Notes under the pieces: model-generated | Database searches by the model: none | Told to the model about the DNA's origin: nothing | What the model saw: the letters and a program-made list of their open reading frames with translations, nothing else | Shown here: one piece after another, positions 58,828 through 64,000 of the stretch | Numbering within the stretch: the stretch's first letter is position 1 | Layout of the letters: the number at the start of each line of letters is the position of its first letter | Origin: Bifidobacterium felsineum | GTDB taxonomy: Bacteria > Actinomycetota > Actinomycetes > Actinomycetales > Bifidobacteriaceae | Reading direction: 5' to 3' | NCBI RefSeq assembly: GCF_002802915.1 | Contig: NZ_PEBJ01000002.1 | Location: 124,001-188,000, forward strand | Length of the DNA stretch: 64,000 nt | Translations under genes and position numbers: made by a program

Positions 58828-59517
58828 TTACAGAATGGGCCGCAACGTCATAGGATAGCGGCGATGTGTGGAAACAATGGTGAGTGAAGCGGCAAGGATG
58901 CCGAATGCAACCAGCATGATGAGCGCCCAAGTCGCAGACGTCATCAGCGTCACAATCATGAATACCAGCATTGGCACAGAAGAAACTAGTGAGATTACCG
59001 AGAATGAGCCGACCGATGCCGCATGCGAGGCGAGCAATATTTGCTCCCCTGCGAAAGCAATTACAGCTGGGGTAAGAACAATACACACGATTTTAGGGAT
59101 TGCATTGTTATTCCAATGAACCAATCCGCCCCAAGCCAGATAACCGAAAATACTCAGCGACATGACTTCGGCAATGAGCATCGGCAACAGGCTTTTGGCG
59201 ACGCAATACTGCAGCATCGGTCGGCCGGAAGCGCGCCATGTCTCCATAGTGCCATCATTTTCCACTGCAGCCGACAAATCCATCTCATTGGGATTGGCCA
59301 TCAGCGTGCATATTGCCAATTCACTGCCCAAAAACCCATACCACGGCGCGAGCGTCTGTGCCGCGGATAATCCATCTATGGTGGCGGGGTCCGCTGGGGC
59401 ACTCATGGAGAGCACGGCGAGCGTCACCGGAATAAACAGCCAAAGACCGATGCCGAACGCCTCATACAGTGGGTTCTTGCGTAACAAGGTCCAATCTTTC
59501 CAAAACATTGCTTTCAT
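58828..59517 (-). CDS. ABC-type export permease, six-helix type
   Basis: A 229-residue membrane protein with six hydrophobic segments and no binding-protein features. It opens MKAMFWKDWTLLRKNPLYEA and includes GTMETWRASGRPMLQYCVAKSLLP. Both patterns recur in the permease part of the fusion protein at 59538, so the two are paralogues. It lies 20 bases downstream of that gene and is almost surely its partner in one ABC exporter. AAGGAGGTC-like bases precede the ATG. Cargo unknown. Confidence 0.82.
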   Translation of the reverse strand: MKAMFWKDWTLLRKNPLYEAFGIGLWLFIPVTLAVLSMSAPADPATIDGLSAAQTLAPWYGFLGSELAICTLMANPNEMDLSAAVENDGTMETWRASGRPMLQYCVAKSLLPMLIAEVMSLSIFGYLAWGGLVHWNNNAIPKIVCIVLTPAVIAFAGEQILLASHAASVGSFSVISLVSSVPMLVFMIVTLMTSATWALIMLVAFGILAASLTIVSTHRRYPMTLRPIL

Positions 59518-59537
59518 AAAAAAGACCTCCTTGATGA

Positions 59538-60806
59538 CTATTTGCTGATGCCAAAGTTCACATTGCTACGTTCGTGGCCAAGTGTGGCGGCCTGTTTGAA
59601 TGCGTCGATGTTTGGGAAATCGCTGATATCGCAATCTTTGACGAGGTGCTTGTTATCGAGGATGATGATGCGGTCGGTGACTTCCCAGCAGTATTCCAAA
59701 TCGTGCGTGATGGTCAATATCGTGCGGCCATTCGCCTTGAGCTGCTTCATCAAGTCGATAAGTAGTTGGCGGGTGATCGGGTCCACTGCATTGGTTGGCT
59801 CATCCAGCAGGATCAGCTTCGGGTTGAACAGCATGCCTGCCACGATGCCTGCGCGTTTCCTCAGGCCGCTGGAAAGATCTTTGACCTTCTTATCGAGATG
59901 CTCGCCCAATTCAAACGCCTGTACCATCGGGAGTTCCTCAAGATGCTGCATGTCGAGAGGATGCGGGTTCTCGTGCGTGGCGTAAAGCATCGAACGGAAC
60001 TTGAGATTTTCGCGAATGGTCATCGTAGGGGAGAGGTTGCCGGAATCGCTCAACTGAAACACTTCGTGCATCGAATGAAATACGTTGCTGTTGATTGCCG
60101 CGGACCCATGCCACGGTCGCAACAGACCGGTGATAATGCCGAACAATGTGGTTTTGCCCACGCCGTTATATCCCAGAATGCCCAGCGATTGGCCGGCCGG
60201 CACGTCGAGATTGATGTGTTCCAGCACAGGTTTGCGGCGCTTGTAACCGAACGTCATATCCGTGACGCGGATGGCTGATGGATGATTGGCATCGGTAGCG
60301 TTGTTACTCGGTGTGAGGGTGGAGCTGGTCATGAATAGAACCTTTCCTTTGATGCAAATGGACCAGAGATAGAGTGCGAATGCCATCAGTGTGGGCGTGA
60401 ATGCGCTCGCCATTGCTTGCGGAGTAAGGATTGTTGGGTGCAGCGCCGGAGCGATGGCATAGGTGAATGCAGTGAGTATTGCGCTCGCTGCGGTGATGGG
60501 GATGAGCGCCCACACCAGTTGCGCGATGATGTATTGGCATAGCGGCCGACCGCAGGCTCGCACGGTGAGAATGGTGCCATTGGCGAGGTCGCTGCGAATG
60601 GCATCGATGGAAAGTGTAGGTGCCAGGCAGATGCCTAATGTTGCGACGGCGAATTGGTACATGGCAGTCGCCGCTTTGCCTTGCATGCCGAGCAAGGGGA
60701 TTATGGTAATGCACAGCATTGGCATGGCAATGGCGATGATGATGACGACTAACATTGCGGTGTTGTGGCGGAGCTGTTGGAAATCCTTGTAGAAGATGGC
60801 TTGCAT
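59538..60806 (-). CDS. Fusion of a truncated ABC permease and an ABC ATPase
   Basis: A 422-residue protein. Residues 1-158 are a permease (MQAIFYKDFQQLRHN, then GTILTVRACGRPLCQYIIAQ) that stops about 70 residues short of its paralogue at 58828. The frame then runs without a stop into a complete ATPase: Walker A GYNGVGKTT, signature LSSGLRKRAG, Walker B LILLDEPTNAVD and switch His in ITHDLE. A strong internal site, AAAGGAAAGG, lies 9 bases before an in-frame ATG at 60332 (MTSSTLTP), so a free 264-residue ATPase could also be made. GAGG precedes ATG 60806. Confidence 0.82.
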   Translation of the reverse strand: MQAIFYKDFQQLRHNTAMLVVIIIAIAMPMLCITIIPLLGMQGKAATAMYQFAVATLGICLAPTLSIDAIRSDLANGTILTVRACGRPLCQYIIAQLVWALIPITAASAILTAFTYAIAPALHPTILTPQAMASAFTPTLMAFALYLWSICIKGKVLFMTSSTLTPSNNATDANHPSAIRVTDMTFGYKRRKPVLEHINLDVPAGQSLGILGYNGVGKTTLFGIITGLLRPWHGSAAINSNVFHSMHEVFQLSDSGNLSPTMTIRENLKFRSMLYATHENPHPLDMQHLEELPMVQAFELGEHLDKKVKDLSSGLRKRAGIVAGMLFNPKLILLDEPTNAVDPITRQLLIDLMKQLKANGRTILTITHDLEYCWEVTDRIIILDNKHLVKDCDISDFPNIDAFKQAATLGHERSNVNFGISK

Positions 60807-60976
60807 AGGTGCCTCGAATTGGTGTAATAGACCGCACTTGGGTGATTTTGAGTAAGCTTGCGCCCGGCCACGCGTGCAATGGTGTTTTTTGGGGTATGGC
60901 TTGCGCTGAGTACTTAGCTTCTCTCCCTCCGGCACTGCGTGCTCATGGGCTCGCCGTCGCTCGTTACATCGACTAC

Positions 60977-60997
60977 AAACAGTCCACTGGACTGTTT
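60977..60997 (-). terminator. Hairpin after the winged-helix regulator gene
   Basis: A perfect 9-bp stem (AAACAGTCC with GGACTGTTT) around a 3-base loop, 54 bases past the stop of the minus-strand regulator. The short TTT end gives modest support for termination. The rest of 60807-61050 shows nothing else. Confidence 0.6.
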
Positions 60998-61050
60998 GCT
61001 TAACGCCGATGTCCTATCAGAAGGAGGCAGAAGGGAAACTAAGAAAAGAA

Positions 61051-61362
61051 CTATTGGCCGGCGACGATTTGGCGTAAGGCGGCTACATGGGATTGGAACG
61101 CCTGCTCGCCCTCTTGGGTGAGTTTCACCCAAGTGACCTTGTAGGCTTTGCCGCCCTCTCCAGTCCTCTTATTGAGCTGAACGTAACCATGCTCGGCCAG
61201 TGTTTTGAGGTGTTTGGAGCACGTGGCATCGCTGATTTCGAGCGTATCGCGCAGCACATCGAATCGCATCGTGCCATAGGTGTCAAGTAGGCCACAGATA
61301 CGCAATCGAATCGGAGCATGAATGACTTCGTTGAATACCGGTTGCGGATTATCCGATGTCAT
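61051..61362 (-). CDS. Winged-helix transcriptional regulator (HTH_34/ArsR-like)
   Basis: A 103-residue DNA-binding protein. It opens FNEVIHAPIRLRICGLLDTYGTMRFDVLRDTLEISDATCSKHL in the style of the HTH_34 winged-helix family, followed by the wing (GYVQLNKRTGEGGKAYKVTWVKLTQEG). I chose the ATG at 61362 with GGAAG upstream. It overlaps the end of the upstream membrane-protein gene by 14 bases, so the two are coupled. The pair resembles regulator-sensor couples in which the membrane partner is the target. The TTTCC-GGAAA dyads at 62024-62064 are likely its binding sites. Confidence 0.85.
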   Translation of the reverse strand: MTSDNPQPVFNEVIHAPIRLRICGLLDTYGTMRFDVLRDTLEISDATCSKHLKTLAEHGYVQLNKRTGEGGKAYKVTWVKLTQEGEQAFQSHVAALRQIVAGQ

Positions 61363-61975
61363 GATGCGCTTCCGTTGAAGAATCGAGGGCAGGTAACTCG
61401 GGAGCAGTGCGCTGTTGCAATGCGCGGACGGTTTCGTCACATTCCCATGCTTCCATAGCGCCATTGATAACCGCACCAACCAATGTGACTGCCACGGCTG
61501 ACCACCATGCGGTGGTGGCGAATCCTACGGCAAGTGCCAAAATCGGTGGAATGAAATTGACGAAGAAATGCACGGCAATCGCAATCTTATAGCGGTGGCT
61601 CCGCATCGCAGGTTTTGGCGCCTGCCATTGTGGGGCGATGCCTTGGCGACGGCTATTGAGCAGGATGGCCGTAGTGAGAAGCAGCAGACTTATCGCCAGC
61701 AGAGCGGCCACAATCCATATGGGATTCCATGGCAGATTGAATCGGTTGAACCATGCTTGTGGGATGAGCCAATACGTGAATGTGAGCAGACCGAATACGA
61801 TGGCGATCCAAACGATGTTGGATGTGCGACGGGCCGCATAGCCGGTTGCGATTTTCGCGCGATCGGTATCGAGCGCTTGCAAGGCATCAAGTGCGTCCAT
61901 CGCTTGCTGCTGATTGCGGGCATGGTTGCTAGAGCGTATTTGTTGCGGCTGTTGCGTCTTCTGCGTGTTCGCCAT
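61349..61975 (-). CDS. Membrane protein coupled to the winged-helix regulator
   Basis: A 208-residue protein that I do not recognise. The N-terminal 50 residues are hydrophilic and Gln-rich. Four hydrophobic segments follow (IVWIAIVFGLLTFTYWLI, WIVAALLAISLLLLTTAILL, IAVHFFVNFIPPILALAVGF, AVAVTLVGAVINGAM). GAGAGGGG lies 6 bases before ATG 61975. It overlaps the regulator gene by 14 bases. The promoter region carries two inverted repeats, suggesting autoregulation by the partner. Confidence 0.78.
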   Translation of the reverse strand: MANTQKTQQPQQIRSSNHARNQQQAMDALDALQALDTDRAKIATGYAARRTSNIVWIAIVFGLLTFTYWLIPQAWFNRFNLPWNPIWIVAALLAISLLLLTTAILLNSRRQGIAPQWQAPKPAMRSHRYKIAIAVHFFVNFIPPILALAVGFATTAWWSAVAVTLVGAVINGAMEAWECDETVRALQQRTAPELPALDSSTEAHHDIG

Positions 61976-62016
61976 AATGACCCCTCTCACGCGGATTGTG
62001 GTTGGCAGGAATAGCC

Positions 62017-62070
62017 AAACCTCTTTCCGCTACGGAAAACAGTATCACTTTCCATGATGGAAAGAGGTTT
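62017..62070. promoter_or_regulatory. Nested operator-like dyads before the membrane-protein/regulator pair
   Basis: TTTCCG-CTA-CGGAAA (62024-62038) and CTTTCCAT-G-ATGGAAAG (62048-62064) are two dyads with the same TTTCC/GGAAA half-site. The outer arms AAACCTCTTTCC (62017) and GGAAAGAGGTTT (62059) are also perfectly complementary. Confidence 0.65.
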
Positions 62071-62113
62071 GTGCGTGTCGGGGTATATGGGTCTATTGTG
62101 AGGACTCCTCTTA

Positions 62114-62151
62114 GTCAGCTACGCTGACAGCTCCCCTCAGGGGAGGGGAGC
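62114..62151. repeat. Double hairpin (REP-like) next to parC end
   Basis: GTCAGC-TAC-GCTGAC (62114-62128) is followed directly by GCTCCCCTC-AGGG-GAGGGGAGC (62130-62151). The GGGGAGCC core also occurs in the hairpin at 37345. It lies 26 bases past the parC stop (minus strand) and may act as its terminator. Confidence 0.6.
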
Positions 62152-62176
62152 CAAGAAGAAATGGTTATTCGGGAAA

Positions 62177-64000
62177 TCAGCCGATAAAGGCGATGGAAGC
62201 GGCGAGATCCACGCCGGAGCCATCGCGACGCATATCCGGCTTCGGCAGTTCCACTGCGGTTCCGGACGAGGTGGCCGCGTTGAGCGGGTAGAGGCCCACC
62301 CATGCCAGAATCAGCGTGTTCTGCCCCTTGAGGAAGCGCTGCGAGCGTACGCCGCCTGTGGCGCGACCCTTGGTCGGATACATTTCGAGCGGCGTCACCT
62401 TGGCGGCGCCATTTTCGGTACCAGGCAGGGCATCCTCGTCGCCGGCCACGGTGAGCACCACCGCACCGGAGGCCGAACTCAAGCCGTTCTCGCCTTCCTC
62501 ATACGTCCATGCCACCTTGCCGGCCGGCACCACGTTGAACGCCATCACTTGCGCACCGGCAGCCAGTTTGATGCCTGCCATACCGCCTGCGGTACGACCC
62601 TGTGGACGCACATTCTTCGCCTCAAACGTCAGAAGCGAAGAATCAGAGGAAATGAACACCAGACGATCATCGTCCTCGGCGGTGGCGGCGAACACCACTT
62701 CATCGCCTTCCTTCAGGTCGATGACCGGCCAGGAATCCATCGTGGTGGGCGCTTCGCGGTTCCAACGCTTGACCACACCGTTGCGCGTACCAATGGCCAG
62801 CGAGGGGAGTGGAGCGGACTCCGTGGAATCACTGCCGTTATCATCGTCGCTCTTCGGCTGCTCCATGGCGATGGCGGTCACCACATGCTCGCCTGGAATC
62901 GGATCGGTGGATTCGGTCATGCCAATCAGCTCGTCGGCCTGAACGCCACCAGTCAGCGTCAATGTTTCCGAAGCGGGCAGCGCTGGCAAATCGACCACAT
63001 GAGCCAGCACCAAGCGACCTGCGGAAGTGATCAGCGCAAACGTTGCCTGCGTGGAGGTCGGGAAGATCGTGGTGATCTGATCGTTCGGCTGGCGCTTATC
63101 GGATGCGGAACGCGCATGATACACATCCAGCGCGCTCGGTGTGGTGCGGGCTATCAGACCAGTGGCGCTCATCATCACCACACAGGGCTCATCATCGATC
63201 TTCAATGCGCCGGCCAGCGCGTTCTCTTCACCGCTCTTCTTCGTGGCCTTGGTGGCGGCGGCCACATCGGCTGCGGCGGAGGAGATCGTGGCCGCGGACT
63301 TGGCAGCCTCAAGAGCGGACTGGGCAAGTTCGGACGTGCCGGAACCATGTGCGGCAACCGGGGTCAGCGTACCATCCGGGTCCACGTCCAGCAGCACCGT
63401 GCGGCGCGGGGAACCCCACTTGGCCACGGCCTGGTCCATCTCATCGGTCACCACCTGATCCAACGCTTCGGCGGAAGCGAGAATGCGGGTGAGCTCCTCG
63501 ATGCTTTTCTTGAGGTCATCGCGTTCGGCCTCAAGCTCGATACGATTCATCTTGGTCAAGCGGCGCAAACGCAAATCCAGGATGTACTGGGCCTGCACAT
63601 CGTCCAAATCGAATACGGCCATCAAACGAGTCTTGGCGGCATCCGCATCATCCGAAGTGCGGATTACCTGAATCACCTCATCGATGTCCAGCATGGCCAA
63701 GAGCAGGCCTTCGACCAGATGCAGACGCTCCTGAGCCTTCTTCTTGCGGTATTCACTGCGGCGACGAATCACCACGCGGCGGTGGTCGATCCATACCTGC
63801 AGCATTTCCTTTAAGCCCATCGTGTGCGGGCGGCCATTCACCAACGCCACATTGTTCATGGCGAAGTTATCCTGCAGCGGCGTGTGCTTGAACAACTGCA
63901 CCAGCACGGCATGCGGGTCGAAACCGGTTTTGATCTCAATCACCAAACGCGTACCGTTATGGCGATCAGAAAGATCGAACGCGCCGGAAATGCCTTCCAG
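62177..64000 (-). CDS. parC: DNA topoisomerase subunit A, ParC type, partial
   Basis: The C-terminal 607 codons of a type IIA topoisomerase A subunit; the gene begins beyond the right edge, so the active-site Tyr is not visible. The part in view has the end of the breakage-reunion domain (LVIEIKTGFDPHAVLVQLFKHTPLQDNFAMNNVAL), the long coiled-coil arm (RRSEYRKKKAQERLHLVEGLLLAMLDIDEVIQVIR, RLRRLTKMNRIELEAERDDLKKSIEEL) and a C-terminal beta-pinwheel (TRNGVVKRW, VRPQGRTAGGMAGIKL, RATGGVRSQRFLKG). An Ala-rich insert lies in the pinwheel. It pairs with parE at 37401; GyrA is the alternative. Confidence 0.85.
   Translation of the reverse strand: MEGISGAFDLSDRHNGTRLVIEIKTGFDPHAVLVQLFKHTPLQDNFAMNNVALVNGRPHTMGLKEMLQVWIDHRRVVIRRRSEYRKKKAQERLHLVEGLLLAMLDIDEVIQVIRTSDDADAAKTRLMAVFDLDDVQAQYILDLRLRRLTKMNRIELEAERDDLKKSIEELTRILASAEALDQVVTDEMDQAVAKWGSPRRTVLLDVDPDGTLTPVAAHGSGTSELAQSALEAAKSAATISSAAADVAAATKATKKSGEENALAGALKIDDEPCVVMMSATGLIARTTPSALDVYHARSASDKRQPNDQITTIFPTSTQATFALITSAGRLVLAHVVDLPALPASETLTLTGGVQADELIGMTESTDPIPGEHVVTAIAMEQPKSDDDNGSDSTESAPLPSLAIGTRNGVVKRWNREAPTTMDSWPVIDLKEGDEVVFAATAEDDDRLVFISSDSSLLTFEAKNVRPQGRTAGGMAGIKLAAGAQVMAFNVVPAGKVAWTYEEGENGLSSASGAVVLTVAGDEDALPGTENGAAKVTPLEMYPTKGRATGGVRSQRFLKGQNTLILAWVGLYPLNAATSSGTAVELPKPDMRRDGSGVDLAASIAFIG

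Overview
The window is one contiguous stretch of a high-GC actinobacterial chromosome, almost certainly a Bifidobacterium. The reasons are the gene order (miaB-miaA, ftsK-pgsA-cinA-clgR-DUF3046-recA-recX-rnpB-hpf-secA, then trpD, plsC, pknB, a polyprenyl synthase, rpoD, parE and later parC), frequent GTG/TTG starts, and several carbohydrate-uptake genes with LacI regulators. Species cannot be fixed by reading alone. No tRNA, rRNA, CRISPR array, prophage or complete insertion sequence was seen.

Layout. 1-14.2 kb is housekeeping: tRNA modification (miaB end, miaA), a Fic protein with a degenerate active site, DNA translocation (ftsK), phospholipid synthesis (pgsA), recombination (recA with a LexA box, recX), RNase P RNA, ribosome hibernation factor and secA. 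14.2-29.7 kb is an accessory sugar locus built around the housekeeping gene trpD. It holds a LacI regulator fused to a solute-binding domain, a GH115-like protein, two paralogous GPH-type symporters, a second LacI regulator, a cytoplasmic GH28 protein, and an ABC importer (two permeases and a lipoprotein, no ATPase). Three promoters in this locus share a GCAACAA-centred motif. The enzyme families suggest import and intracellular trimming of uronic-acid-containing plant oligosaccharides. 29.7-39.8 kb is housekeeping again: plsC, PASTA kinase, prenyl synthase, DUF4192, the primary sigma factor and parE.

39.8-49 kb holds a DUF4173 membrane protein, an MFS permease with a ribokinase-type kinase, a repeat tract, and the very large helicase lhr. 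49-55.7 kb is the most foreign-looking part: an iron alcohol dehydrogenase, DUF1304, an orphan DUF1778 antitoxin with a large palindrome, an MFS remnant, and a GC-rich TetR / DHA2 exporter / CrtC-AttH-like hydratase set. 55.2-62 kb has a small Cys/His protein beside SOS-like palindromes, a maltose-type acetyltransferase, a zinc dehydrogenase, a response regulator with a split receiver, an unusual ABC permease-ATPase fusion, and a small winged-helix regulator paired with a membrane protein. The window ends inside parC, which partners parE at 37.4 kb.

The best candidates for something undescribed are the LacI/solute-binding fusion with its split uronide locus, the TetR-exporter-hydratase cassette, the truncated permease fused to an ABC ATPase with an internal ribosome-binding site, and the paired LexA-like sites near 55.7 kb.
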